DNA of 47,732 nt from Desulfuromonadales bacterium (lineage in GTDB: Bacteria; Desulfobacterota; Desulfuromonadia; Desulfuromonadales; Geopsychrobacteraceae), in the NCBI GenBank assembly GCA_019429255.1, contig JAHYIY010000020.1:1-47732 (forward strand). The letters run 5' to 3'. A program made the position numbers and the translations under genes. Below the pieces are notes generated by a model. It saw nothing but the letters and a program-made list of their open reading frames with translations, was not told where the DNA came from and searched no databases. Shown piece after piece: positions 16,539 through 25,693 of this stretch (its first letter is position 1; every line of letters begins with the position of its first letter).

Positions 16539-19500
16539 TCAGCTTCCTTGTTTTTTCAACGATGCCCCCAAGGGGTTGAGATAAAATTCCATCCGCTGCC
16601 TGATTTGTTCGGTGACGCGGCGATAATCATCAATAAATACCTGTTCCGGCTTTACTTCTGTCCCCCCATAGCCAAGGCTTTTGGCGACCTTGCTAAATTC
16701 TCCAGCACGCATGGAAAGTTCGTTAATCGACTGGTCGTACAGCAAGCGTAACTTGTTTTCCAGTTGCCGTAAAAATTTGTAGCCTGAAACCAGGCAGTCC
16801 GCATCATCCTGAGTTAACAGCTTTTCCCGACCAAGAATTTCCAGTAGCCGGATGGTGTTCTGAGTCTTTAACGCAGGAACTTCCCCAGCATGCCGCAACT
16901 GGAGAAATTGTGCAATAAATTCAACATCCACCATCCCTCCCCGACCGGTTTTGATGTTGCGCAGTTCGTCACTTTCGCGGGCAATTTCCTGTTCCATGCG
17001 CCGGCGCAATCGATAGATTTCTGCCTGCAGATTTTCCGGAACCGGCCGCGAAAAAGTCAATTCTTCAATAGTATCCTGCACCTGTCGGGCAAAATCAGCC
17101 GCTCCAGTCACGGCTCTGGCTTTGGTCATGGCCTGGCGCTCCCACGGTTGAGCGGATTCCCGGTGATAGCGTTTAAAGGCACTTAAACTGGTGACCAATG
17201 GCCCTTGATTGCCGGAGGGGCGCAGGCGCGTGTCAATCTTATAGACAAATCCCTCGCGCGTCACCAGGGTGAGAATGGTAATGATGCGCTGGGCCAGCTT
17301 GGCAAAATATTCGTGATTGCTGATCGGACGAAAACGCTGCAAATCTGTTTCTGTAACTTCACGCGTCTGTCCTTCCTCATGGTAGATAAAAATAATGTCG
17401 AGGTCGGAATGATAATTCAGCTCGAGTCCGCCGAGCTTGCCCATGCCAATCACCGAAAATTCTGTTTCGACGCCGGCACCAGCGCCTTTCTCACTAAAGG
17501 GGGCGCCAAAACGGAAGACCAGTTCCTGGCGTGCCAGACGGCCGGCATGCTCCAGACACACCTCGGCCAGCAGGGATAATTGCCGGGCGATATCCTCCTG
17601 GTCAATGCGCCCATGGAGGTCGTTCAGGGCAATCCGCAAAAATTCTTCGTTACGAAAACGTCGCAGGGTATCAAGACGCGATTCAAAGTCTTCTTCCTGC
17701 GCCAACTGTGCGCCCAGTTCTTCCAACATCTGTTCGCGGGTTTTACTCTGGGTGCCGTAGGATTCGAGTACCAGGGTATCAAGCAGTTCGGGACGCTGGA
17801 TAAAAATGCGCGACAACAGCTGACTCGAACCGAACAAGGCCACCAGCAACTTGGCGATTGACGGATTTTCCACCAGCAGCGAGAAGAAATAGCTGCGGGC
17901 GCGGATACTGTCGAGAAAAGCATCAAGATTATTCAGCGCCTGATCGGGGTTGGCGCAATCGAGAATTTCACCCAGCAGCAACGGGGCCAGTTTTTCCAGA
18001 CAACGGCGGGAACGACGGGTCATGCGCCGCGAGGAGCTATCTCCACGCAACAGATTCAATGTCTCAAAAGCGGCATCGGGATTGGTAAAGCCTTTTTCCT
18101 CGAGCAGGTCCTTGACCAGATCCGGGTCAGAATCGTTGCCGAGAAGAAATCCAACCTCAGGGCGCATCTCGACAATATCAGCATCGGCCGAATGAAACAG
18201 CTCGCGGAAAATTGCGTGTACCGCCAGGCGATGGCGATCAAGTTCGGCCCGAAAAGTGACGGCATCGGCACAACCACAGCGGCGCGCCAGTACCTCCAGG
18301 GAGTGAGCATCCTGGGGGAGGGAATGGGTCTGCTGTTCCTGCACCATTTGAATTCGGTGCTCAACAATACGTAAAAAGCGGTAGGCGGCAGAAAGAGCGC
18401 CGGCATCCGCGCCATTGATCAACCCATCTGCAGCGAGCTGCTTGATGGTTTTGAGGGAGTTGCGCTCCTGTAATTGCGGCCGCGAACCGGCATTGACCAG
18501 TTGCAGCGCCTGGACGAAAAACTCAATCTCGCGGATCCCCCCCTGCCCCAGCTTGAGATTAAGCTGCTCGTGCTGCTGGCGGTCGAGACTGGCGTTGATC
18601 TTCTGCTTCATTACCTTGATGTCCTCAATCATACCGAAATCGAGGTGGCGTCTGAAAACAAAGGGCTTCAAACGTTTGAGCAGTTCAGTACCCAAGGAAA
18701 TGGAACCGGCCACCGGTCGCGCCTTGAGCATCGCTGCGCGCTCCCAGCTCTGCCCCCAGGATTCATAATAGATCTCGGCGCCATCAAGGGAGACGGCGAG
18801 GTCACCGCTGTTCCCTTCCGGACGCAAACGGGTATCAACGCGGAAGACAAAGCCGTCTTCGGTTACCTGATGCAGAGCGCGGGTAATCATTTCCGCCAGC
18901 TTGACAAAGTAACGGTGCAGACTGATACGCTTTGCGCGCCGACCGCCGCCGGTTTCACCACGGGTCGATGAGTAGCAGTAGATCAGGTCGATATCGGAGG
19001 AAAAATTCAGTTCACGGCCACCGAATTTCCCCATCCCGAGAATCGTCATGACCGCTTCTGAATATTCACCCTTGTCATTCTGCTGCAGTGGTTGGCCGTA
19101 CTCGGCCTGTAGTTGCCGACCACAGATCTCATAAGCACGCTGCAAGGAAGCTGCCGCCAGGTCGGACAACTCTGCCATCACCTCTTCCAGGGTCGCCAGA
19201 CCACAGAGGTCACGGGCGGCAATACGCAATACCTGTTTGGCCTTGTAGTGCCGCAACCCTGCCTTAAGTTGAAAAAAATCGGCATCATCAGCAACCAGTT
19301 CCCGCAGATCAGCGAGCATATCGCCTTCGCCGCGACTGGTGTCGATGGCGCCGCCGGCAAAAAGGTCGGTGAAATACTGATGATGACGGCAGAGAATGCC
19401 GGTGAGAAAAGGGGAACCACCGAGCAGGATAAGCAACTGCAAGCGCCGCTGCGAATCAGCGACAACTTTATGCAGGGCCTGATGCTCAAGGAGATCGAAA

Positions 19501-19730
19501 AGCCGCTCGAGGTTATTCAGGGCAGCATCGGGATCGGCGACCCGTAGCGCGTCGCTGAGCAGTACCGCCAGCAGGTCGCGATCAGCCAGATGCCCATCGA
19601 GCAGGCGCAGGTTGGTGGCAACACGCTCCCCATCGCACAGGGGCAGGCGCGAACACCAGTCAATCAGCTCAGACGGAGTACGGTCCAGCCATTGCAGACC
19701 AGCGGCAATGCCGTGCTGATTGAGGTTCAT
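16539..19730 (-). CDS. glnE: bifunctional glutamine synthetase adenylyltransferase/deadenylylase
   Basis: Controls glutamine synthetase by adding and removing AMP in response to PII. The 1063-residue protein has two nucleotidyltransferase domains. The first motif, GMGKFGGRELNFSSDID, is at about 232-248 (deadenylylating half); the second, GMGKLGGLELNYHSDLD, is at about 762 (adenylylating half). Both aspartate pairs are intact. It is longer than the E. coli enzyme (946), mainly from linker length. It sits 28 bases after mtnA and three bases before the REC-DnaJ gene. Confidence 0.96.
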   Translation of the reverse strand: MNLNQHGIAAGLQWLDRTPSELIDWCSRLPLCDGERVATNLRLLDGHLADRDLLAVLLSDALRVADPDAALNNLERLFDLLEHQALHKVVADSQRRLQLLILLGGSPFLTGILCRHHQYFTDLFAGGAIDTSRGEGDMLADLRELVADDADFFQLKAGLRHYKAKQVLRIAARDLCGLATLEEVMAELSDLAAASLQRAYEICGRQLQAEYGQPLQQNDKGEYSEAVMTILGMGKFGGRELNFSSDIDLIYCYSSTRGETGGGRRAKRISLHRYFVKLAEMITRALHQVTEDGFVFRVDTRLRPEGNSGDLAVSLDGAEIYYESWGQSWERAAMLKARPVAGSISLGTELLKRLKPFVFRRHLDFGMIEDIKVMKQKINASLDRQQHEQLNLKLGQGGIREIEFFVQALQLVNAGSRPQLQERNSLKTIKQLAADGLINGADAGALSAAYRFLRIVEHRIQMVQEQQTHSLPQDAHSLEVLARRCGCADAVTFRAELDRHRLAVHAIFRELFHSADADIVEMRPEVGFLLGNDSDPDLVKDLLEEKGFTNPDAAFETLNLLRGDSSSRRMTRRSRRCLEKLAPLLLGEILDCANPDQALNNLDAFLDSIRARSYFFSLLVENPSIAKLLVALFGSSQLLSRIFIQRPELLDTLVLESYGTQSKTREQMLEELGAQLAQEEDFESRLDTLRRFRNEEFLRIALNDLHGRIDQEDIARQLSLLAEVCLEHAGRLARQELVFRFGAPFSEKGAGAGVETEFSVIGMGKLGGLELNYHSDLDIIFIYHEEGQTREVTETDLQRFRPISNHEYFAKLAQRIITILTLVTREGFVYKIDTRLRPSGNQGPLVTSLSAFKRYHRESAQPWERQAMTKARAVTGAADFARQVQDTIEELTFSRPVPENLQAEIYRLRRRMEQEIARESDELRNIKTGRGGMVDVEFIAQFLQLRHAGEVPALKTQNTIRLLEILGREKLLTQDDADCLVSGYKFLRQLENKLRLLYDQSINELSMRAGEFSKVAKSLGYGGTEVKPEQVFIDDYRRVTEQIRQRMEFYLNPLGASLKKQGS

Positions 19731-19758
19731 ACCCGCGTTGTTCCTTCAGTTGCCAACA

Positions 19759-20817
19759 TTAGAACAGGTGCCGCAGGCCGCTCGCGTAATCACCACTGAC
19801 AACGCCACCTTCGGTGATGATCGCCGTGACCAGTCGCGCCGGCGTTACATCAAACGCCGGATTGCGCACGGCAATCCCTTCCGGCGCCAGGGCTTTATCC
19901 CCGATGTGGGTCACTTCACGGGCATCGCGTTCTTCGATCGGAATCTGGCTGCCGTCTGTCAGGCGCAGATCAATGGTCGAGCGCGGCGCTGCCACGTAAA
20001 AGGGGATATTGTGTTCGCGCGCCAGCACCGCCACCGTGTAGGTGCCGATCTTGTTGGCGACATCGCCGTTGGCAGCAATCCGGTCGGCACCAACAATCAC
20101 GCAATCGATTTCCCCTTGCTGCATCAGATAGCCGGCCATATTGTCGCAGATCAGGGTCACCGGAATACCGTCACGCTGCAATTCCCAGGCAGTCAGGCGC
20201 GAGCCCTGGAGAAAGGGGCGGGTTTCGTCGGCAATCACCGAAAGTTTGTTTCCTGCCGCTACTGCCGCGCGGATCACTCCAAGGGCGGTACCGTAGCCGC
20301 CGGTGGCCAGGGCGCCGGCATTGCAGTGGGTCAGAACCCGGGCCTGATCAGGGATCAGTGGCGCACCGTGGCGGCCGATCTTGCGGTTGATCTGCTCGTC
20401 TTCCTGGGTAATAGCGAGGGCTTCATACTCAAGGCCGATTTTCAGCTCGAAGACGCTGCGATCAAGGTTAGCCTCGGCAAAGCGCTGCATCCGTTCCAGC
20501 GCCCAGGACAAGTTCACCGCAGTTGGCCGACTGGCGGCAAGATAAGTGCAACGCTGCTGGAATTCGACAAAAAACTCCCGGCTCGATTCGTTGTCGATAT
20601 CACGGGCGGCAAACCAGGCGCCGATGGCGGCGGCAATACCAATGGCCGGTGCACCGCGCACAACCATGCTGCGGATCGCCTCGGCGACGTCTTCATAGCT
20701 GTCGTAGTCAAGCCAGACTTCCTGCCCCGGCAACAGACGCTGATCAAGCATCTGGCACTTGCCGGCAACAAAGCGGATGGGACGGATGATACTGGTATCG
20801 ATGGGGCAACTGGCCAT
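19759..20817 (-). CDS. mtnA: S-methyl-5-thioribose-1-phosphate isomerase
   Basis: Converts 5-methylthioribose-1-phosphate to methylthioribulose-1-phosphate in methionine salvage. The 352-residue protein shows the eIF2B-like isomerase signatures [31 protein letters not shown] (catalytic Cys) and [19 protein letters not shown] (catalytic Asp). AAGGAAC lies upstream of the ATG. No other methionine-salvage gene is adjacent. It lies between the four-helix-bundle gene and glnE in the same direction. Confidence 0.95.
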   Translation of the reverse strand: MASCPIDTSIIRPIRFVAGKCQMLDQRLLPGQEVWLDYDSYEDVAEAIRSMVVRGAPAIGIAAAIGAWFAARDIDNESSREFFVEFQQRCTYLAASRPTAVNLSWALERMQRFAEANLDRSVFELKIGLEYEALAITQEDEQINRKIGRHGAPLIPDQARVLTHCNAGALATGGYGTALGVIRAAVAAGNKLSVIADETRPFLQGSRLTAWELQRDGIPVTLICDNMAGYLMQQGEIDCVIVGADRIAANGDVANKIGTYTVAVLAREHNIPFYVAAPRSTIDLRLTDGSQIPIEERDAREVTHIGDKALAPEGIAVRNPAFDVTPARLVTAIITEGGVVSGDYASGLRHLF

Positions 20818-20843
20818 GATGGTTCCTTTTGTCTTAATTCAAA

Positions 20844-21326
20844 CTACCGATTAAACGATTTTCCCGCTTTCGCACCCTTTCCATCGATCAGGGGTTGCTC
20901 TTTGTCCAAATCGAAATCGCTATCGGGATCGAAATCGTTCTTACCGGTGCCGTAGACCGCCTGATCCTCTCGAACCTGGTAGCCCCGACCACCCAGACGG
21001 CTGAGCATCGCCGCCACGCGATCAAGGTCAGCTTTACGGCTCTGACTCTCCGCCTCCCGCAAAGCTTTGCCAACAACCAGCACATCCTGAATGGCGGCGC
21101 ATTCCAGCGCTGAACCGCGCGCGATCTCAAAATAACGTCTGCGATCCGCTTCGGCTGTCTTGCCGTTGCCTTCGGCAATATTCAGCGGTATCGACTGGCT
21201 CGCACGCAACCACTGATCTCGGGCCGCCCGATGGACACCATTGAGTTTCCCGGCCTTCTCGTACACCCAGGCGACGTAGTCGATCGAAAGGCGGTAAACA
21301 TCAAGCTTCTCGTGGCCAAGTGTCAT
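20844..21326 (-). CDS. four-helix-bundle protein (S23/IVP family) with repeat-encoded tail
   Basis: A 160-residue protein; about residues 1-118 form the four-helix bundle first seen in proteins encoded in 23S rRNA intervening sequences. Markers are LDVYRLSIDYVAWVYE, SIPLNIAEGNGK and ARGSALECAAIQDVL. The function of these proteins is unknown; the fold is shared with Avd of diversity-generating retroelements, but no reverse transcriptase is present. Residues about 128-140 (NDFDPDSDFDLD) are encoded by a hexamer DNA repeat that recurs in inverted orientation just upstream of the gene. It sits between gatB and mtnA, where I would not expect it from related gene orders, and may be an insertion. 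The ribosome binding site is weak. Confidence 0.85.
   Translation of the reverse strand: MTLGHEKLDVYRLSIDYVAWVYEKAGKLNGVHRAARDQWLRASQSIPLNIAEGNGKTAEADRRRYFEIARGSALECAAIQDVLVVGKALREAESQSRKADLDRVAAMLSRLGGRGYQVREDQAVYGTGKNDFDPDSDFDLDKEQPLIDGKGAKAGKSFNR
20908..20938. repeat. hexamer repeat inside the four-helix-bundle gene
   Basis: About five units of the form NNATCG, coding the acidic tail of the four-helix-bundle protein. Bases 20916-20937 are the exact reverse complement of 21352-21373 upstream of the gene. Confidence 0.85.
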
Positions 21327-21332
21327 TTCTTT

Positions 21333-21398
21333 TCGATCCAGATAGCGATCCCGATTTCGATCCCGATAGCGATAGCGATCCCGATTTCGATTTCGATT
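21333..21398. repeat. hexamer tandem array upstream of the four-helix-bundle gene
   Basis: About 11 tandem units of the form (T/C/G)CGAT(T/C/A), ending seven bases before the ATG of the four-helix-bundle gene. Together with the inner array at 20908-20938 it forms a 22-base perfect inverted repeat about 415 bases apart, bracketing most of the gene. Period-6 units keep two codons per unit, so the array is readable as protein when it falls in a gene. Confidence 0.9.
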
Positions 21399-21451
21399 TT
21401 GGTTTTTACTGTCCCAACCCCTGATCGCACGACCATAGTTTTTGGTATGGG

Positions 21452-22894
21452 TCAGGTTTTTTGCTGCAAGTGCTCTTTCAACAATTGATTCACCAATCCC
21501 GGATTCGCCTTGCCCTTGCTTTCTTTCATCACCTGACCGACAAAAAAGCCCATCAGTTTTTCCTTGCCACCCCGGTATTCCGCCACTTCCGTTGGGTTAG
21601 CGGCAATCACCTCAGCAATAATGGCAGCAAGGGCAGCGCTATCACTGACCTGTTTGAGGCCCCTTTCAGCGATGACTTCGTCGGCGCTTTTGCCCGTCTG
21701 CCAGATGGCACTGAAGACGGTTTTGGCGATCTTGCCGGAGATGCTGTTATCCTCAATGCGTTTCAAGATTCCGGCGAGCAATTCGGGCGTCACGGGACAA
21801 TCATCAATAGCGACATTGTTCTCCCTGATGGCACCGAGCACCTCCCCCATCACCCAGTTGGAGCAGAGTTTCGGATTGTTATGCCGTACCACCAGCGCCT
21901 CGAAATATTCCGCCAATGGGCGCTCAGCCGACAGCACTGCGGCATCGTAAGCAGGCAATCCCAGCTGTTCTTCGTAACGCCGGCGTTTCTGATCCGGCAG
22001 CTCCGGCAAGGCGGCACGCACCTCGGCGATCCAGCCTTCCGAAACTTCCAGCGGCAGCAGATCGGGGTCAGGGAAATAGCGATAATCGTGGGCCTGTTCC
22101 TTACCGCGCATGGAACGGGTCACCCCGGCGTCAGGATCAAACAGGCGCGTTTCCTGCACCACCTTGCCCCCCTCTTCGATCAGCTCAATCTGCCGCTCGA
22201 CCTCATAATCGATAGCCTGCTTGATAAAACGGAAGGAATTGAGATTTTTCAGCTCAGCACGGGTGCCCAACTCAGCCTGGCCAACAGGGCGCACTGACAC
22301 GTTGGCATCACAGCGGAAAGAGCCTTCCTCCATGTTGCCGTCACACACCCCCAAGTAAACGACGATCTGATGGAGCTGTTTCAGATAGGCAATGGCCTCG
22401 GCAGCACTGCGCATGTCCGGCTCCGAAACCACTTCGAGCAGGGGCGTACAGGCGCGGTTGAGGTCAACCAGCGAACCGGCATTGGCAGCATGGAGCAGCT
22501 TGCCGGCGTCCTCTTCCATGTGGATGCGGGTAATGCCAATGCGCTTGGCGGCAAACTCCTCACTACTGATATCAAGCCAGCCCTGTTCGCAGATGGGCAG
22601 CTCAAACTGGGAAATCTGATAGCCCTTGGGCAAATCGGGATAGAAGTAGTTTTTTCGGGCAAAGATGGAATAAGGGGCAATCCGGCAGTTGGTGGCCAGA
22701 CCGGTTTTAATCGCGGCGTTGACCACCTCCCGGTTGAGCACCGGCAGCGCTCCCGGTAATCCCAGGCAGACCGGACAGGTCTGACTGTTGGGAGATTGGC
22801 CAAAGGCGGTGGAGCAGCCACAGAAAATCTTGGTGGCGGTGGTCAACTGGACGTGAACTTCCAGACCGATAACGGTTTCATAGCGAGTCTTCAT
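21452..22894 (-). CDS. gatB: Asp/Glu-tRNA amidotransferase subunit B
   Basis: The tRNA-binding and kinase subunit of GatCAB, which converts Glu-tRNA(Gln) and/or Asp-tRNA(Asn) to the amidated forms. The 480-residue protein has the family start [11 protein letters not shown], the zinc cysteine set around FCGCSTAFG and [26 protein letters not shown], and a C-terminal YqeY-like tail domain ending [11 protein letters not shown]. It lies 56 bases after gatA. The 125-base gap to the next gene is mostly the hexamer array. Confidence 0.97.
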   Translation of the reverse strand: MKTRYETVIGLEVHVQLTTATKIFCGCSTAFGQSPNSQTCPVCLGLPGALPVLNREVVNAAIKTGLATNCRIAPYSIFARKNYFYPDLPKGYQISQFELPICEQGWLDISSEEFAAKRIGITRIHMEEDAGKLLHAANAGSLVDLNRACTPLLEVVSEPDMRSAAEAIAYLKQLHQIVVYLGVCDGNMEEGSFRCDANVSVRPVGQAELGTRAELKNLNSFRFIKQAIDYEVERQIELIEEGGKVVQETRLFDPDAGVTRSMRGKEQAHDYRYFPDPDLLPLEVSEGWIAEVRAALPELPDQKRRRYEEQLGLPAYDAAVLSAERPLAEYFEALVVRHNNPKLCSNWVMGEVLGAIRENNVAIDDCPVTPELLAGILKRIEDNSISGKIAKTVFSAIWQTGKSADEVIAERGLKQVSDSAALAAIIAEVIAANPTEVAEYRGGKEKLMGFFVGQVMKESKGKANPGLVNQLLKEHLQQKT

Positions 22895-22950
22895 CAGGTT
22901 CCCCTGTTGTGTTCAGCGGTTGATACTCAAAAGCAGTGAATCCCGGCGTC

Positions 22951-24408
22951 TTACAATGTCGGCCGGCACGTATGCCAGTCGGTGGCCTGCTCAAAGGCCC
23001 AGGCTGCCTGCAACATCTCTTCTTCCCCAAAAGGCTTGCCGATCAACTGCAGGCCGATGGGCAACCCGGCAGCGTCAAAGCCACAGGGAATACTCATGGC
23101 GCAGGTGCCGGCGAGATTGGCCGGAATGGTGAAAATATCTGACAGATACATCTGTAGCGGATCGTCCATTTTTTCGCCGATTTTAAAGGCGGCAGTAGGT
23201 GCTACCGGTGTCAGCAGCAGATCAACCTGTTCGAATGCCTTGAGAAAATCCTGACGGATCAGGGTGCGGACTTTCTGCGCCTTGAGATAGTAGGCATCAT
23301 AGTAACCGGAAGAGAGGGCGTAGGTACCAAGCATGATACGACGCTTGACCTCGGCACCGAAACCGGCGCTGCGGGTCTGCTGATACATATCGATCAGGCC
23401 GCCACCGGTGCAGTGGCGCACGCCGAAACGCACGCCATCGTAACGGGCAAGGTTGCTCGAGGCCTCAGCAGTGGCAATCAGATAGTAACAGGCCACCGAA
23501 TAATCGGTATGGGGCAGGCTGACCGGTACCAGTTCAGCGCCCAGGCCGCGGTAAACCTCAACCGCTGCGTCAACAGCCGCTTTTACCGCTGGATCCAGCC
23601 CGGCAATAAAATATTCCTGCGGCAGACCGATTTTTTTACCGGCGACACCGTCACGCAAACTGGCCTGATAGTCGGGCACCGGGCAATCCACCGAGGTTGA
23701 GTCGCAGGGGTCGTAGCCGGCAATAGCTTCCAGCAACAGGGCGCAATCTTCAACTGTGCGGGTAATGGGGCCGACCTGGTCGAGGGATGAGGCATAGGCA
23801 ATGACGCCGTAACGCGAGACGCGCCCGTAGGTCGGCTTGAGTCCGACGACGCCACAGTGGGCGGCCGGTTGACGGATCGAACCGCCGGTATCAGTGCCCA
23901 GAGCGGCCACCACCTGACCGGCAGCAACTGCGACGGCACTGCCGCCGGAAGAACCGCCAGGCACATGGTTGGTATCCCAGGGGTTGCGACACACCCCGGC
24001 GGCGCTGCTTTCGTTGGAGCTGCCCATGGCAAATTCATCCATGTTGAGCTTGCCGACAATCACTGCCCCCTGCTCACGCAGGCGTTCCACCACAGTGGCA
24101 TCGTAAACCGGCACATAGTTGGCAAGGATCTTCGAGCCACAGGTGGTGCGCAACCCTTTGGTGCTGAAGATATCCTTCAAGCCCAGGGGGATCCCGGTCA
24201 GGGTTGCGGCCTTACCCGCGCTTAGCCGGACATCCGCTGCCGTTGCATCCTGGAAGGCACTGTCGTCACAGCGGCTGACAAAGGTATTGAGCTGGTCATC
24301 AGTGTTGTCGATACGCTCAATACACCGGCGGGTCACGGCAACGGCGCTTGTGCGTTGCGCCTGCAACTCCTCACGCAAGCCGCTGATTGTTAACTGTAAT
24401 ACTGACAT
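22951..24408 (-). CDS. gatA: Asp/Glu-tRNA amidotransferase subunit A
   Basis: The glutaminase subunit of GatCAB. The 485-residue amidase-signature protein carries the Ser-cisSer-Lys centre: [15 protein letters not shown] and [14 protein letters not shown] for the serines, and [13 protein letters not shown] for the lysine. Ammonia released from glutamine is passed to GatB. It lies 30 bases after gatC. Confidence 0.97.
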   Translation of the reverse strand: MSVLQLTISGLREELQAQRTSAVAVTRRCIERIDNTDDQLNTFVSRCDDSAFQDATAADVRLSAGKAATLTGIPLGLKDIFSTKGLRTTCGSKILANYVPVYDATVVERLREQGAVIVGKLNMDEFAMGSSNESSAAGVCRNPWDTNHVPGGSSGGSAVAVAAGQVVAALGTDTGGSIRQPAAHCGVVGLKPTYGRVSRYGVIAYASSLDQVGPITRTVEDCALLLEAIAGYDPCDSTSVDCPVPDYQASLRDGVAGKKIGLPQEYFIAGLDPAVKAAVDAAVEVYRGLGAELVPVSLPHTDYSVACYYLIATAEASSNLARYDGVRFGVRHCTGGGLIDMYQQTRSAGFGAEVKRRIMLGTYALSSGYYDAYYLKAQKVRTLIRQDFLKAFEQVDLLLTPVAPTAAFKIGEKMDDPLQMYLSDIFTIPANLAGTCAMSIPCGFDAAGLPIGLQLIGKPFGEEEMLQAAWAFEQATDWHTCRPTL

Positions 24409-24438
24409 AGATTTCTTTTCTCCCTGGACCCTGCCGAC

Positions 24439-24726
24439 TTATTCAATCACCTTTGGTACCTGGAAACACCCATCTGCCCCGTGCGGCGCATTAGCAAGAG
24501 CAGCCGCAGTACCAATGGAGGTTACCACCTGGTCGACCCGAAACGCATTGGCCATGGGTACGGCATGAGCAGTCGGGATAATACCGTCGGTATTCAGTTC
24601 GTTGAGTTTGTCAACATAACCCAATATCGCGTCCATCTGCCCGGTCATGGTTTTCAATTCCTCCGGAGTCAGGGACAGCCGTGCCAATCCGGCGACGTAG
24701 GCAACATTCTTTTCACTAATTTTCAT
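24439..24726 (-). CDS. gatC: Asp/Glu-tRNA amidotransferase subunit C
   Basis: The 95-residue structural subunit that stabilises GatA on GatB. The N-terminal VAYVAGLARLSLTPEELKTM and the C-terminal acidic-proline stretch are typical. AGAGGTG lies upstream of the ATG. It is first of the gatC-gatA-gatB set and lies about 94 bases after the mrp stop. Confidence 0.95.
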   Translation of the reverse strand: MKISEKNVAYVAGLARLSLTPEELKTMTGQMDAILGYVDKLNELNTDGIIPTAHAVPMANAFRVDQVVTSIGTAAALANAPHGADGCFQVPKVIE

Positions 24727-24820
24727 AACACCTCTCTAACTGGGTTGATCAGCTACATTGGCAACTTGGCAAATAACATCCTCGTAAACTTAGCAAGATA
24801 GCACTCCGGCAACGATGATA

Positions 24821-25693
24821 TCAAGCCGCAGCCGCCGTGAATCTGATCACCGCTGCGGCGACTGCGGTCAAGGCCTTGCTCCCCAGTGCATCCGGGTGGC
24901 TGATGATGTGCGGCTCCCCGGCATCACCGGCAACCACCACCTGGGGATCAAGGGGCACCTGGGCGAGCAGGGCAACGCCGGTTTTCTCAGCCAGTGCGGC
25001 GGCACCTCCCTGCTTGAAGATGGGGGATGACTCGCCACAATGAGGACAGATAAAGCCGCTCATATTCTCCACCAGGCCAACCACCGGCAGCTTCAGTTCA
25101 CGACAAAAGCTCAGGGACTTTTCCACATCGGTCAGAGCAACATCCTGGGGCGTGGTCACCACGACAGCAGCGGCTCTATTCCCGAGCAACTGCACCGCAC
25201 TCAACGGTTCATCGCCAGTTCCGGGCGGACAATCAAGGAGCAGAAAATCAAGATCACCCCAAACCACGTCTGCGAGTAACTGTAAAATGGCGCCGTGCTT
25301 CATCGGCCCACGCATGATGGTGGCGCTGCCGTCGCCGGGCAACAACAGCCCCAGGGACATCAGCTTGATCCCATACACGTTGAGGGGATGAATACCCTCT
25401 TCATCCATCACCGGACGATCTCCTCGGACCCCGAACATGGTTGGCAGACTTGGTCCATGCAGATCGATATCGAGTAGTCCGACCTTTTTGCCGGCGTTGG
25501 CAAGCGCCAGTGCCAGATTAACAGCGGTGGTACTTTTACCAACACCACCCTTGCCCGACATGACGACAATTTTCTGCTTTACCGTACACATGCGCAGCGC
25601 CAGCGCCTGCATCATGTGCTGTTGCTGATCCTGGGGGTTGCCCGGCTGCTTGACCGAACAACTGCTGTCCTGACAACTATCACAATGACCCAT
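24821..25693 (-). CDS. mrp: Mrp/NBP35-type iron-sulfur carrier ATPase
   Basis: A 290-residue P-loop ATPase that binds and delivers [4Fe-4S] clusters. The deviant Walker A is MSGKGGVGKSTTAVN, followed by LLDIDLHGPSLPTMFG. The C-terminal cluster cysteines are in FICPHCGES. The N-terminus is cysteine-rich (C4, C7, C12 in GHCDSCQDSSC), as in the Nbp35-like branch found in anaerobes. Its start overlaps the end of the REC-BTAD gene by 14 bases, and AAGGAG lies inside that gene, so translation is probably coupled. Confidence 0.92.
   Translation of the reverse strand: MGHCDSCQDSSCSVKQPGNPQDQQQHMMQALALRMCTVKQKIVVMSGKGGVGKSTTAVNLALALANAGKKVGLLDIDLHGPSLPTMFGVRGDRPVMDEEGIHPLNVYGIKLMSLGLLLPGDGSATIMRGPMKHGAILQLLADVVWGDLDFLLLDCPPGTGDEPLSAVQLLGNRAAAVVVTTPQDVALTDVEKSLSFCRELKLPVVGLVENMSGFICPHCGESSPIFKQGGAAALAEKTGVALLAQVPLDPQVVVAGDAGEPHIISHPDALGSKALTAVAAAVIRFTAAAA

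Noticed and set aside
19720-20955. A 411-codon plus-strand open frame
   Set aside because: It is antisense to mtnA and the glnE start, has no ribosome binding site and no recognisable domain; a consequence of codon bias in the GC-rich opposite strand.
20844-21326. Diversity-generating retroelement (Avd-like four-helix bundle)
   Set aside because: No reverse transcriptase, template repeat or variable repeat is present.
21333-21398. CRISPR array
   Set aside because: The units are six bases long with no spacers; this is a simple tandem repeat.
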